Origin: Verrucomicrobiota bacterium
GTDB taxonomy: Bacteria; Verrucomicrobiota; Verrucomicrobiia; Limisphaerales; UBA9464
Direction of reading: 5' to 3'
Length of the DNA: 64,000 bases
NCBI GenBank assembly: GCA_016871805.1
Contig: VHCG01000002.1
Coordinates: 92,690 to 156,689 of the forward strand
The notes under the pieces are model-generated. The model did no database searches and had not been told where the DNA came from. It saw nothing but the letters and a program-made list of their open reading frames with translations. Shown one piece after another: positions 8,720-17,719 of the stretch; the first letter of the stretch is position 1, and each line of letters starts with the position of its first letter. Position numbers and translations under genes: made by a program.

Positions 8720-9630
8720 GAGGCAACGAGGTCTTTGGAGAGAGAGGGCGATGGGACTTGGACGGGAAACGGCATCGGCGGCATCGGACGGGTCCCGGCG
8801 ATCGAGGCGTGGGGACGCAGGACGTCGCGCTGCAGGTCGGGGTTCGCCGACTTGGCGTGCCAGGGGAGCCCCTTCCACCAGAGCCGCAGGGCCTGCCAAT
8901 GGATCAGGGTGATCACGTGCAGGGTCACGAGCGGATACTTCAATCCCATCCGCGCGAGCTGCCGGTCGGTCAGCGGATGCCGTCGACCCTGCAGCGTGCT
9001 CACCAGCACGGTCTCGCCCTGTTCCGTCACGTCGAGAATCCGGATGTCCAGGCGCTCGTCCGGCGTCCGGAGATCGAACTCGAAGCAGAGACGGAGATCG
9101 CTGAACGGGGAGACGTAGAAGTGCTTGGGAACCGTCCGACGAAACCGGTCCTGCAACCCCGACCCCGGGATCAGGAACGGCTTCAGCTCCCCGAACGTGT
9201 TCCCGACCTCCGCCACGGCCGCGATCGGGGTGCCGTTGGCCGTGGAACAGAAGTAGAAGCTCACCGGGTTGAACACATATCCGAGGACCCGGGGCAGGGT
9301 GACCAGACGGATCCTCGCATCCGGAGGGAGATGGACTCCCTGATCCGCCAGCCATGCGCTGAGGGAGGCCTTCAGGGTCGGTCCTGGATTCGATGGCGGA
9401 TAGGCAAAATGGTCGGAGTCCCTGAACCCATAGACGGCGCGACGGTTGTGACCGAACAGCCGGAGGGTCCGGTCGCAGATCCCGAGTTCATCCAGGTCGA
9501 TCTGGATCATGAAGATCCCATACTCGAACCGATGCTTCCGCGGAGACAGACGATGATGCATCACCCGGCACTCGTAGAGGCACGAGTGGACCGGGGGCTT
9601 CGGACGACTGTTCTGACGGTGGAATACCAT
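8716..9630 (-). CDS. DUF1365 domain protein, first gene of lipid-modification operon
   Basis: A 304-residue cytoplasmic protein of the DUF1365 (COG3496) family, recognised by HSCLYECRVMHHRLSP near residue 15, the VLGYVFNPVSFYFC segment near 115 and the HWQALRLWWKG stretch before the C-terminus. DUF1365 genes are usually next to CFA synthases and a flavin oxidoreductase; their biochemical role is not firmly established. Here it leads a four-gene run in which every junction overlaps by four bases. The flavin-dependent partner commonly found in such clusters is absent from this window. Start ATG 9630 is the only good candidate. The leader faces rmuC divergently. Confidence 0.9.
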   Translation of the reverse strand: MVFHRQNSRPKPPVHSCLYECRVMHHRLSPRKHRFEYGIFMIQIDLDELGICDRTLRLFGHNRRAVYGFRDSDHFAYPPSNPGPTLKASLSAWLADQGVHLPPDARIRLVTLPRVLGYVFNPVSFYFCSTANGTPIAAVAEVGNTFGELKPFLIPGSGLQDRFRRTVPKHFYVSPFSDLRLCFEFDLRTPDERLDIRILDVTEQGETVLVSTLQGRRHPLTDRQLARMGLKYPLVTLHVITLIHWQALRLWWKGLPWHAKSANPDLQRDVLRPHASIAGTRPMPPMPFPVQVPSPSLSKDLVAS

Positions 9631-9904
9631 CGGAGACGATGCGGGGAACGGACAGACTGACGCGAAAGCGTGTCATGAGTCATGGGTTTGGCGACATGGA
9701 TATTCTGAAAACTTTTCGGTCCCCGATCGCGTGTTGTCCGCGGGTGGGATGGCGTCGATGGACGACGTCGCACCGGGGGTTCCCGGCATTTTGCTGTCGA
9801 TTCCTGGACGGCCATCCCCACCCTGATCCCCGGCCCGTCGGCTCGGATCCTTCGTCCCATTGCGGTCCTGGACCGACCCGCGCCGAAGCCGTCGCCACAG
9901 CACC
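9631..9904. promoter_or_regulatory. Divergent intergenic region between lipid operon and rmuC
   Basis: This 274-base gap separates the two divergent start codons and must contain both promoters. An imperfect palindrome, TGACGC-GAAA-GCGTGTCA, lies at 9658-9675, about 28 bases upstream of the DUF1365 start, and could be an operator or a leader hairpin. An AT-rich patch around 9698-9718 is the only such patch in the gap and a likely promoter core for the minus-strand operon. I could not match either to a named sigma-factor consensus. Confidence 0.35.
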
Positions 9905-11485
9905 ATGCCCACCACCCTCGCGCTCCTCACCTTCATCGGGGTCGTCGCCATCCTGATCCGGCTCTTCCTCCAGGCGAGAACGGCCGGCCGGGCGGGCGGT
10001 CTGGATCTCGACCCGATCCTGCGGGAGGAGTTCCGACAGGCCCGCGCCGAATCGACCGAGCAGGCGCGTCAGCTGCGTTCGGAGATCGCGGAGTCGCAGT
10101 CGAAGGCCAACGATTCCCTCGTGCGGACCCTCGGCGCCCTCGGAGAGCACCAGAAGGCCCTGCTCGAGCAGCTGAGCCAGACCAACCGGTCCGCGGCGGC
10201 GGACACCCGGGCCGAGGTCGAGAAGCTCGTCCAGCGCACTGACGCCGCCCTCGAGGAGATCCGTGCCGGGACCGAGTCGAGGCTCGATGCCCTGCGTCAG
10301 GCTCTGCGTCACGAGGCCCAGAACAGCCAGGAGATCCAGGACCGCCGCGCCACCGAAAGCCTCAGGGCGGTCCAGGAACTCACGACCTCCAACCGCAAGG
10401 AGCTCGACCTCCAGCGGGAACGCCTAGAGGCCGCCCTCAAGGACCTCGGGAGGGTGCACCAGGAGGAGCAGGCGAAGGCGCGGGACGGATTGGACCGGAG
10501 GTTCCAGCAGATCCAGGAGGGCAACGAGAGGAAGCTCGAGGAGATGCGGAAGACCGTCGACGAGAAGCTCCACGACACCCTCGAGAAGCGTCTGGGCGAA
10601 TCCTTCAAGCTGGTCAGTGACCGTCTCGAGGCCGTCCAGCGGGGCCTCGGTGAGATGCAGTCGCTCGCCACCGACGTCGGCGGCCTGAAGCGGGTGCTGA
10701 CCAACGTGAAGGAACGCGGCACGTGGGGCGAGTACCAGCTGGGCGCGATCCTGGAGCAGGTCCTCACGCCGGACCAGTTCGGTCGGAACGTCCATGTGAA
10801 GGACGACGGCGAGGTGGTCGAGTTCGCGGTGCGTCTGCCCGGACGCGACGCGGGGCAGGGGAACCCGGTGTGGCTGCCCATCGACTCCAAGTTCCCCAAG
10901 GAGGACTATGAACGCCTCGTCGCCGCGGCTGGTGTGGCCGACAAGGACGGGGTGGAACAGGCCGTCGGTGGACTGCTGTCCAGGGTCGAGTCGATGGCCC
11001 GCGACATCCAGCGAAAGTACATCGCCCCGCCGTCCACCACCGACTTCGGGATCCTCTTCCTGCCCACCGAGGGACTCTATGCCGAGGTGCTTCGACAGCC
11101 CGGGTTCCACGACAGCCTCCAGCAGAAATACCGTGTGCTCGTGGCGGGACCGACGACGCTGTCGGCAATCCTCAACAGCCTCCGGGTGGGCTTCCAGACG
11201 TTGGCGATCGAGAAGCGGGCCCATGAGGTCTGGACCGTCCTCGGGGCGGTGAAGACGGAGTTCGGCAGGTTTGGCGAGGTCCTAGACCGCGTGAAGCGTC
11301 AGCTGGCCACGGCGTCGAACACGATCGACCAGACCGCGGTGCGGACCCGGGCCATGGAGCGTCGGTTGCGGTCGGTGGAGCAGCTGCCCGGCACCCAGGC
11401 GGCCTCGGTGCTCGAGTTGCCAGCCGGAGGGGTAGGTGTCGATCCCGGTGATGAGGAGACGGGATTGGCGCAGATGGAGGGTTGA
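9905..11485 (+). CDS. rmuC: RmuC family DNA recombination protein
   Basis: A 526-residue RmuC homologue. In E. coli RmuC limits DNA inversions at short inverted repeats and carries a restriction-endonuclease-like fold. Residues 4-22 form one membrane anchor (LALLTFIGVVAILI), residues about 45-235 are a long charged coiled coil, and the RmuC domain follows, with VKERGTWGEYQLG, the WLPIDSKFPKEDYERL segment that contains nuclease-fold acidic and Lys residues, and FLPTEGLYAEVL. The start is ATG 9905, since the reading frame continues upstream without coding character. It is interesting beside a genome rich in inverted repeats, but no link is shown by sequence. Confidence 0.92.
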   Translation: MPTTLALLTFIGVVAILIRLFLQARTAGRAGGLDLDPILREEFRQARAESTEQARQLRSEIAESQSKANDSLVRTLGALGEHQKALLEQLSQTNRSAAADTRAEVEKLVQRTDAALEEIRAGTESRLDALRQALRHEAQNSQEIQDRRATESLRAVQELTTSNRKELDLQRERLEAALKDLGRVHQEEQAKARDGLDRRFQQIQEGNERKLEEMRKTVDEKLHDTLEKRLGESFKLVSDRLEAVQRGLGEMQSLATDVGGLKRVLTNVKERGTWGEYQLGAILEQVLTPDQFGRNVHVKDDGEVVEFAVRLPGRDAGQGNPVWLPIDSKFPKEDYERLVAAAGVADKDGVEQAVGGLLSRVESMARDIQRKYIAPPSTTDFGILFLPTEGLYAEVLRQPGFHDSLQQKYRVLVAGPTTLSAILNSLRVGFQTLAIEKRAHEVWTVLGAVKTEFGRFGEVLDRVKRQLATASNTIDQTAVRTRAMERRLRSVEQLPGTQAASVLELPAGGVGVDPGDEETGLAQMEG

Positions 11486-11560
11486 TCTACGGCCCTCGGG
11501 AATTGGGGCGAGCCGGCAGGACGGATGGGTGGATGGGTGGGTTGGCAAGCGGTCCAGCCG

Positions 11561-11604
11561 GTGGGTGCCGCAGTGCCCTGCGGCACTGGGTGCGGAGCAC
11601 CCAT
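11561..11604 (+). repeat. REP-like double-hairpin core, copy 1
   Basis: Two adjacent hairpins. The first is GTGCCGCAG-TGCC-CTGCGGCAC with a perfect stem, the second GGGTGC-GGA-GCACCC. It stands alone (without the long flanking arms) between rmuC and the GT9 gene. The rest of the 250-base gap shows only GGGTG-rich and CCACCC-rich flanks that are roughly complementary. Confidence 0.8.
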
Positions 11605-11735
11605 CCTCCCCAGGCGCAACCGCTTCCGAAGCGGATGGAGTCGATGGGCCACCCGCCCACCCTCAATCCGCTCCGTCTCCGACCACCTCCGACCGGGACT
11701 GTTCTCCCTCCTCATGACGCCGTAGGCTCCTCCCC

Positions 11736-12803
11736 ATGGATCGCATCCTCGTCCTCTCGCTCGCCGGCATCGGCGACACGCTGATGGCGACGCCGATTCT
11801 TCATGAGCTGCGTCTGGGATGTCCGGAGGCCCAGATCGATGTGCTCGTGATGTGGCCCGGGGCCCGGTCCCTCCTCGAGCACAACCCCCACCCGACCCGG
11901 GTGCTCCAGCATTCCTTCATCAAGGCCTCGAAGTTGTCGTCCCTCCGACGGCTCTGGGGGCTCCGACGGCACTGGTACGATCTTTCCCTCAACCTGCACC
12001 CCCAGGGGCGGAGGGAATACCGGTACATCGCGGCCGCCATCGGGGCTCGGAACCGCCTGACCCACCGGTATGAGAACCATGAGCCGTTTGACGACCGGCT
12101 CATGACCGGGTCGATCTCGCAGGACTACACGGTCCATGCCGCGGAGAACAACCGTCGTCTCCTGGACCTTGCAGGGATCGTCCGTCGGCTGCCGCGTCCG
12201 GCCTATGAGCTGTACCTGTCGGCACCCGAGACGCAGTGGGCGGGTCAATGGCTGGAGCGCAACGGACTGACGGACCAACGCTGGCTTGGAATCCATGTGG
12301 GATCCGGCGGCACCAAGAATCTGGCCCTGCGGCGTTGGCCGCTGGAGCGGTTTGAGGACCTGGCCCGGCGTCTGGCGACGACCCATCCGGGACTGCCGCT
12401 GCTGTTCTTCGGCGGTCCTGGAGAGGTGGAGGATCATGCCCGGCTGTTCCAGCGTCTGCGGGGTGTCCAGGTGTATTTCCCCGAGGCCCCGTCGCTGCGA
12501 CATGCCGCGGCGCTGCTGGGGTCGGCCCATGCGTTCCTGAGTGTCGACACCGTGTTCATGCATCTGGCCGCCGCGATGTCGGTGCCGCATCAATTCGTCA
12601 TCGAGACGCCAACGGTGAACCCGTGCATCCTGCCGCTCCGGGAGGACTGGACGCTCATCCCGAATCCCGCGGTGGCCGGCCGCAACCTCGAGTTCTACCG
12701 GTATGACGGACGCCCCATCGCCGGGAGTCCCGACGAGATCCGGCGGCTGATGGAGTCCGTGACCGTGGACGCGGTCTGCTCCGCCCTCTCGCCGGTCCTG
12801 TGA
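11736..12803 (+). CDS. Glycosyltransferase family 9 (heptosyltransferase-like)
   Basis: A 355-residue GT-B glycosyltransferase of family 9, the group of ADP-heptose:LPS heptosyltransferases that build the LPS core on the inner face of the inner membrane. Seen features are the N-terminal RILVLSLAGIGDTLMATP, the donor-site segment GIHVGSGG and RRWPLERFEDL, and the C-terminal FLSVDTVFMHLAAAM, which in the family contacts the nucleotide-sugar. It suggests a Gram-negative envelope with LPS or a related glycan. ATG 11736 gives the exact family N-terminus. A 386-base inverted-repeat unit begins 14 bases after the stop. Confidence 0.9.
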   Translation: MDRILVLSLAGIGDTLMATPILHELRLGCPEAQIDVLVMWPGARSLLEHNPHPTRVLQHSFIKASKLSSLRRLWGLRRHWYDLSLNLHPQGRREYRYIAAAIGARNRLTHRYENHEPFDDRLMTGSISQDYTVHAAENNRRLLDLAGIVRRLPRPAYELYLSAPETQWAGQWLERNGLTDQRWLGIHVGSGGTKNLALRRWPLERFEDLARRLATTHPGLPLLFFGGPGEVEDHARLFQRLRGVQVYFPEAPSLRHAAALLGSAHAFLSVDTVFMHLAAAMSVPHQFVIETPTVNPCILPLREDWTLIPNPAVAGRNLEFYRYDGRPIAGSPDEIRRLMESVTVDAVCSALSPVL

Positions 12804-12817
12804 CACGCGGAGGAAGA

Positions 12818-13203
12818 GGGGACTCACACGGTGACGCGGAGACGCGGAGGAAGACGAGGAGGGATGGGGATGAAAAGAGCCAGGGAAACTGGGTGGGGCA
12901 GCGTTCCTTCTGGCCGGATGCCGAAGGCGTACAAGGGTGGGTGATGCAGTGCCCTGTATCACGGGGTGCGGGAGCACCCACCCTGGGTAGGGACCTGGTC
13001 CCTCAGGTCCCCATCTGAACCCGCGAGCCCCGAACCGACCTGCAAGAGCAGTCGGGTTCCCCAGGGCGTCGGAAGACCCCATCAGCCTTCAAAGAGCCGC
13101 AATGTACAGAACATCACGATGGGGACGAGCGCGACGTCATCCCCACCGCAGTTTCCAAAATCCCTCCCTCTTTCCTCCGTGTCTCCGCGTCACCGTGTGA
13201 GTC
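12818..13203. repeat. Inverted-repeat-bounded non-coding unit, copy B1 (386 bp)
   Basis: The left arm at 12818 reads GGGACTCACACGG-TGAC-GCGGAG and continues to about 12873. The right arm at 13163-13203 is its reverse complement, including the unit-specific TGAC/GTCA. The centre carries a double-hairpin core (12936-12983). It shares recognisable sequence with the B2 unit across its length: GTTCCT-CTGGCC before the core, GTAGGGACC after it, and CCGCAGTTTCC near the right end. No open frame of coding character. The right end is 76 bases upstream of the DUF58 start. It explains nearly all of the 476-base gap. Confidence 0.8.
12936..12983 (+). repeat. REP-like double-hairpin core, copy 2
   Basis: First hairpin TGATGCAG-TGCC-CTGTATCA (one G-T wobble), second GGGTGC-GGGA-GCACCC, inside unit B1. 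Confidence 0.8.
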
Positions 13204-13279
13204 TTCTCCCACCCCCTCTCCGCGGTTGAAATCGCCGCTTGTCTCGGACCCGTCCTCGGGGAGGGTTTGCGCCCGGACC

Positions 13280-14179
13280 ATGAGCGATCTCCTCCAGCCT
13301 GAACTGCTGAGGAAGCTGGAGCAGATCCAGCTCCTGACGGCACGTCGGGCCCGGAGCAGCCTTCGTGGGGAACGCCGCAGCCGCGTCCGCGGGCTCAGCG
13401 TCGAGTTCGCCGACCACCGCGGCTATGTGGTCGGCGACGACCTGCGACACCTCGACTGGAACCTCCTCGGCCGTCTCGACCGGCTGTTCCTCAAGCTCTA
13501 CGAGGAGGACCGCGAGCTGCCCATCCGCATCTTCCTCGATGCCAGCGAGAGCATGAACTTCGGCACCCCCAGCAAGTTCACCCTCGCCCGACAGATCGCG
13601 GCGGCGGTCGGGTACATCGGGCTCTGCGGTTTCGACCGCGTATCGGTCGAGGTCTTTCCCGCCGCGACGGATCCGCTCGGGGCCGCGCAGCGGCGTGCCC
13701 TCCGGCTCGTGCGGGGGAAGCGGTCGAGCCTCGGATTCTTCCAGAATCTCGGTGCGGTCGTTCCCGGGGGACGGGCCGACCTGAACACCGCCCTGCGTCG
13801 GGGTGCCCTCGAGGACCATCAGACCGGGGTTGCGGTCGTGCTGAGCGACTTCCTCGACGCCTCTGGTTTCGAGCCGGGGCTCACCGCCCTGGTGGCCCGT
13901 GGATTCGAGGTCGTGGCCCTGCAGATCCTGTCGCCCGAGGAACGCGATCCCACCCAGTTTGGCGACCTTCGGCTGGTCGATTCCGAGACGGGACAGGAGG
14001 TTGACGTGACCTTCGGCCGTTATCGTCTGAAGGCCTACCAGGAGGGACTGGAACGTCACGTGGCCCGGATCCGGGAATTTTGTTCGGCGCGGGGCATCCG
14101 ATTCCTTAGCGTCCGAAGCGACGCCGATCTCGGGACCCTTCTGTTGAAGGACCTCCGGGCTGGCGCTGTCTGGAGCTGA
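13280..14179 (+). CDS. DUF58 domain protein (VWA-like fold)
   Basis: A 299-residue cytoplasmic DUF58 protein. These proteins normally act with a MoxR AAA+ ATPase and membrane VWA proteins in complex assembly or chaperone-like roles. The family signature DDLRHLDWNLLGRLDRLFL is at about residues 53-71, followed by EEDRELPI and a metal-site-like FLDASESM (DxSxS), so the VWA metal site is plausible. The start ATG 13280 gives MSDLLQPELLRKLE, the usual DUF58 N-terminus. No MoxR gene is visible; it may have been separated by the B1 repeat insertion upstream. The sulfite dehydrogenase pair starts 22 bases downstream, and the VWA partner comes only after that. Confidence 0.9.
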   Translation: MSDLLQPELLRKLEQIQLLTARRARSSLRGERRSRVRGLSVEFADHRGYVVGDDLRHLDWNLLGRLDRLFLKLYEEDRELPIRIFLDASESMNFGTPSKFTLARQIAAAVGYIGLCGFDRVSVEVFPAATDPLGAAQRRALRLVRGKRSSLGFFQNLGAVVPGGRADLNTALRRGALEDHQTGVAVVLSDFLDASGFEPGLTALVARGFEVVALQILSPEERDPTQFGDLRLVDSETGQEVDVTFGRYRLKAYQEGLERHVARIREFCSARGIRFLSVRSDADLGTLLLKDLRAGAVWS

Positions 14180-14201
14180 TCCCGAGACCTGCGAGTTTGC
14201 C

Positions 14202-15452
14202 ATGAACGAGTCCTTTCCACGCCGTCGACATCCTGGAATCTCACGCCGTGGGTTCCTTGGTCTGGGCGCCTCCGCGGCTCTCACCGCGCCCGCCTGGAGC
14301 GCCTGGGCGGCGGATTTTGTGACGCTGCCCTTCGCCAACGGGGAACGACCGCTGGTGAAGTATCCCCAGAAGCGGCCCCTGATCCGCCTCACGACCCGGC
14401 CCCCGCAGCTGGAGACCCCGTTCTCCGTCTTCAACGAAAGCCTGCTGACGCCCAACGACGCCTTCTTCGTCCGCTACCACCTTACCCATGCCCCTCCGCC
14501 ACCGGAGCGTCTCACGCCCGAGGCGTTCCGGGTTTCGGTGACCGGTCAGGTGGCCACGCCGCTGGAGCTCTCGGTCGAGGCGTTGAAGACCCGGTTCGAA
14601 CCGGTCGAGACCGTCGCGGTCCTCCAGTGTTCCGGGAACAGCCGTGGCTACTTCCAGCCGCGTGTCGGCGGGGGGCAATTGGGCCACGGCGCCATGGGCT
14701 GCGCCCGGTGGAAGGGCGTCCGATTGGCGGACGTCCTCAAGGCGGCCGGGATCCAGTCGTCCGCGAAGCAGGTCGTCTTCAACGGCCTCGACACGCCCTT
14801 CCTCCCGGCGACCCCCGACTTCATCAAGGCTATCGAGGTCGATCTGGCGATGACTCCGGAACTGCTGCTCGCCTACGAGATGAATGGGGAGCCGCTCCCC
14901 TGGCTGAATGGCTACCCCCTTCGGCTCGTCGTGCCCGGGTACTACGGCACCTATTGGATCAAGCAGGTCCACGACATCCGGGTGGTGGGTGACGAGTTCA
15001 AGGGCTTCTGGATGAACCCGGGCTATCGGATCCCGGACGATCCCTGCGCCGCGGTGGCTCCCGGGACCACGCCCAAGCGGACGGTTCCGATCAGCCGTAT
15101 GAACGTCCGCTCGTTCATCACCAGCGTCGCCGACGGCGCCGAGGTCCGGTCCGGAGTGCCGCAACGTTTCCGGGGCATCGCCTTCGACGACGGGCAGGGA
15201 ATCTGCGAGGTCCTGGTGTCGGTCGACGGCGGTCGACATTGGGAGTCGGCGACGCTTGGGAAGAGTCTGGGCAAGTTCGCGTTCCGGGAGTGGACCCTGG
15301 ACTGGACCCCGCAGGGCCTGGGGACCCGGACCTTGATGGCCCGGGCCACGAATCGGTTGGGGCAGTCCCAGCCCCTCGAACCGCTCTGGAATCCAGCCGG
15401 CTACATGCGCAACTGCGTGGAGCCCGTCACCGTCACCGTCCTCCGATCATGA
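14202..15452 (+). CDS. Sulfite oxidase-family molybdopterin enzyme (SorA/SoxC-like), Tat-exported
   Basis: A 416-residue periplasmic molybdoenzyme predicted to oxidise sulfite to sulfate. The N-terminus has a Tat signal (SRRGFLGLGA, then an Ala-rich stretch ending near AWA). The sulfite-oxidase fold follows, with Cys143 in VLQCSGNSRGYF as the expected molybdenum ligand, and motifs WKGVRLADVL, LLAYEMNGEPLP and GYYGTYWIKQV. The C-terminal Ig-like dimerisation domain starts near residue 290 (PISRMNVRSFI). Its stop overlaps the start of a small c-type cytochrome gene, the usual SorAB arrangement in which electrons pass directly to cytochrome c. YedY/MsrP is less likely given the paired cytochrome. 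Confidence 0.9.
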   Translation: MNESFPRRRHPGISRRGFLGLGASAALTAPAWSAWAADFVTLPFANGERPLVKYPQKRPLIRLTTRPPQLETPFSVFNESLLTPNDAFFVRYHLTHAPPPPERLTPEAFRVSVTGQVATPLELSVEALKTRFEPVETVAVLQCSGNSRGYFQPRVGGGQLGHGAMGCARWKGVRLADVLKAAGIQSSAKQVVFNGLDTPFLPATPDFIKAIEVDLAMTPELLLAYEMNGEPLPWLNGYPLRLVVPGYYGTYWIKQVHDIRVVGDEFKGFWMNPGYRIPDDPCAAVAPGTTPKRTVPISRMNVRSFITSVADGAEVRSGVPQRFRGIAFDDGQGICEVLVSVDGGRHWESATLGKSLGKFAFREWTLDWTPQGLGTRTLMARATNRLGQSQPLEPLWNPAGYMRNCVEPVTVTVLRS

Positions 15453-15799
15453 ACCGCCTCCACCTCCTTCTCTCCGGGGTCCCGGTCGTCCTCGCCTCCG
15501 TGCTGCTGGCCGCCGACGTCGCCGTGGAACCAGTGCGGAACCCCCTTGCCGGCGATCGGCTGGAGCTGCCGAAGGACGAGCCGGTGTTGAAGGCCGGCCC
15601 AGGGGCGGAATTGGTCCGGTCCGCCTGTTCCTCCTGCCACTCCATGGACTACGTCATCACCCAGCCCCCCCTCACCCGGGCGCAGTGGACGGCGAACGTG
15701 GAGAAGATGAAGGCGCGGTTCGGGGCGCCGTTGTCGACGAACGAGATTCCGGACCTCGTGGAGTACCTGGAGGCCAACTACTCGCCGCCCGCGCGGTGA
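15449..15799 (+). CDS. Monohaem c-type cytochrome, SorB-like subunit
   Basis: A 116-residue exported cytochrome c. Residues 1-24 are a Sec signal peptide. Haem attachment is CSSCH (Cys60, Cys63, His64), and a Met in the following helices would be the sixth ligand. The C-terminal helix NEIPDLVEYLEANY is typical of small class I cytochromes. ATG 15449 overlaps the sorA stop (ATGA), indicating translational coupling and a stoichiometric complex. It should accept electrons from the molybdenum subunit and pass them to the respiratory chain. Confidence 0.9.
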   Translation: MNRLHLLLSGVPVVLASVLLAADVAVEPVRNPLAGDRLELPKDEPVLKAGPGAELVRSACSSCHSMDYVITQPPLTRAQWTANVEKMKARFGAPLSTNEIPDLVEYLEANYSPPAR

Positions 15800-15857
15800 G
15801 ATCCGGTGATGAAGGGGTCGCCTCATTCCCCGACCTGCCGTTGAGGGGAGAATCACC

Positions 15858-17714
15858 GTGAGCCTCCTCTCCCCATGGGCCCTGTGGTTTGCGCTCTCGC
15901 TGCCCGTGGTGGTGGGGTTCTACCTGCTCAGGCGACGACGGATCTCCCGGGTCGTCCCGAGCACGGTCCTGTGGCAGCGGTTCCTCGCCGAGAACGAGGC
16001 CAACGCCCCGTTCCAGCGCCTGCGACGCCATGCGCTCCTCATCCTCCAGCTCGCCATCCTCGCACTCGTGGTGATCGCCCTGGCTCGGCCATTCAGGACC
16101 GGCAACCGGCTCCAGGGATCCCTCCAGGTCCTCATCCTCGACGCCAGTGCCTCGATGCAGGCAGTCGACGAGTCTCCCAACCGATTCGAGGCCGCGCGTC
16201 GACAGGCCCTCGCCATGGTGGATGCTCTGGGTCCGGCCTCGGAGGGGCAGGAGATGATCGCCCTTGTGGCGGGCGCCCAGGCGGAGGTCCGACAGTCGGC
16301 GACCACCGACAAGGCCTTGCTCCGACGCGCCATCGAGTCCGCCCGGGTCACCGACACCCCCACCCGTCTCGAGGAAGCTCTGCGGGTCGCCGCCACCCTC
16401 GTGAAGGATCGTCCCGGAGCCGAGGTCCATCTGTTCAGCGATGGTGCCGTGGTGGATCTCGCGGGGATCGACACCCTGGACCTGCCACTCGTGTTCCATG
16501 GGGTCGGACGCCGCAACCGGAACCTCGGACTGGTCTCGGCCGAGATGAAGTCCAACCCCGAGGATCCGACCCAGCGCGCCCTGTTCGTGAGGGTGGCCAA
16601 TCCGACCCCCGAGGCAGCCGAGGTGCCGCTCACCGTTCGGTTCGACGACGAGGTGGTCGCATCACGTCAGGTCCGGGTGGGTCCCACCAATGGAGTCGCC
16701 GAAGTCTTCGTCGTCGATCAGGTCCGCGATGGGGTGTTCACTATAAACCTCGACCAGGCGGACGACCTCGCGGTCGACAACACGGTGTCGGTGGTGAGCC
16801 GGCTTCCGCGTCCGGTCCGGATCCTCCTGGTCACCCGGGGCAACCGGTTCCTCGAACGCGCTCTCCGATCGGCCGCCCCCCGGGTTGAGGTGACCGTTGC
16901 AGCCTCGGTTCGTGCCGAGGGCGTCGAGGCCGACATCGTTGTGCTGGATGACGTGGTGCCTGGGAATTGGCCCCGGGCGAATGTCCTCGCCATCCACGCG
17001 GTGCGCCCGGAGTGGTCCCCGGGGCGTGTCGGTTCGCTCGAGGCCCCGGTGATCGTGGACTGGAAGTCGACCCATCCATTGCTGCGTTTCGTGGGGTTCG
17101 ACGCGGTCCAGGTCGCCCAGTCCCTCGAGATGCCGACGCCTTCGTGGGCCGTCTCGCTGGTGGAGTCGTCTCGATCCTCCCTCGTCTGGGCGGGTGAGGT
17201 GGACGGGCAGCGGACGATCTGGATCGGGTTCGACCTCTTGCAGAGCACCTGGCCCCTGCGGGTGGGATTCCCGATCTTCATCGCGAATGCCATCGAGTGG
17301 CTGGATCCGGACCGGATTCGCGCGGCCGCTGAGACGGGTCGGACCGCCGCCCCGGTGCAGTGGCTCTGGAAGGGGCCCGGGTCTGTGCCGACCGCCTTGG
17401 TGACGGTGCCGGACGGCGGGATCGAGTCGCTGGTGCCCTCGGAGGGGACCCGGGAATTCGTCTTTCCGGACACGACCCGACAGGGGGTGTATCGGGTGGA
17501 GCAGGGGACGAACCGATGGTCGTTTGCGGTCAACCTGCTCGACGCACGCGAGACAGACCTGACCCCGAAGGAGAGTCTGGACCGGGGGCGTCGGGCGCCG
17601 GTGGCGGCCACCCGGATCCAGCCAGCCAGTCTGGAGGGGTGGCGTTGGTTCGCCCTCGCGGGGTTTGGCATCCTGCTGACCGAGTGGTGGTGGTTTCATC
17701 GGAGGACGGCATGA
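15858..17714 (+). CDS. BatA-type membrane protein with von Willebrand factor A domain
   Basis: A 618-residue inner-membrane protein. It has the BatA N-terminus (LLSPWALWFALSLPVVVGFYLLRRRR), a second membrane helix around residues 60-79, then a VWA domain with an intact metal site (LILDASASMQ and later downstream Thr/Asp). A beta-rich periplasmic region follows, and the last helix, about 598-613, ends in basic residues. Such proteins are the natural partners of DUF58 and MoxR proteins. The start is GTG 15858, 58 bases after the sorB-like gene. Separation from the DUF58 gene by two electron-transfer genes is unusual. Confidence 0.85.
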   Translation: MSLLSPWALWFALSLPVVVGFYLLRRRRISRVVPSTVLWQRFLAENEANAPFQRLRRHALLILQLAILALVVIALARPFRTGNRLQGSLQVLILDASASMQAVDESPNRFEAARRQALAMVDALGPASEGQEMIALVAGAQAEVRQSATTDKALLRRAIESARVTDTPTRLEEALRVAATLVKDRPGAEVHLFSDGAVVDLAGIDTLDLPLVFHGVGRRNRNLGLVSAEMKSNPEDPTQRALFVRVANPTPEAAEVPLTVRFDDEVVASRQVRVGPTNGVAEVFVVDQVRDGVFTINLDQADDLAVDNTVSVVSRLPRPVRILLVTRGNRFLERALRSAAPRVEVTVAASVRAEGVEADIVVLDDVVPGNWPRANVLAIHAVRPEWSPGRVGSLEAPVIVDWKSTHPLLRFVGFDAVQVAQSLEMPTPSWAVSLVESSRSSLVWAGEVDGQRTIWIGFDLLQSTWPLRVGFPIFIANAIEWLDPDRIRAAAETGRTAAPVQWLWKGPGSVPTALVTVPDGGIESLVPSEGTREFVFPDTTRQGVYRVEQGTNRWSFAVNLLDARETDLTPKESLDRGRRAPVAATRIQPASLEGWRWFALAGFGILLTEWWWFHRRTA

Positions 17715-17719
17715 ACCGA

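Noticed and set aside
12818..13203. Insertion sequence
   Set aside because: Inverted ends are present, but the interior has no transposase frame, so it is listed as a non-autonomous repeat unit.
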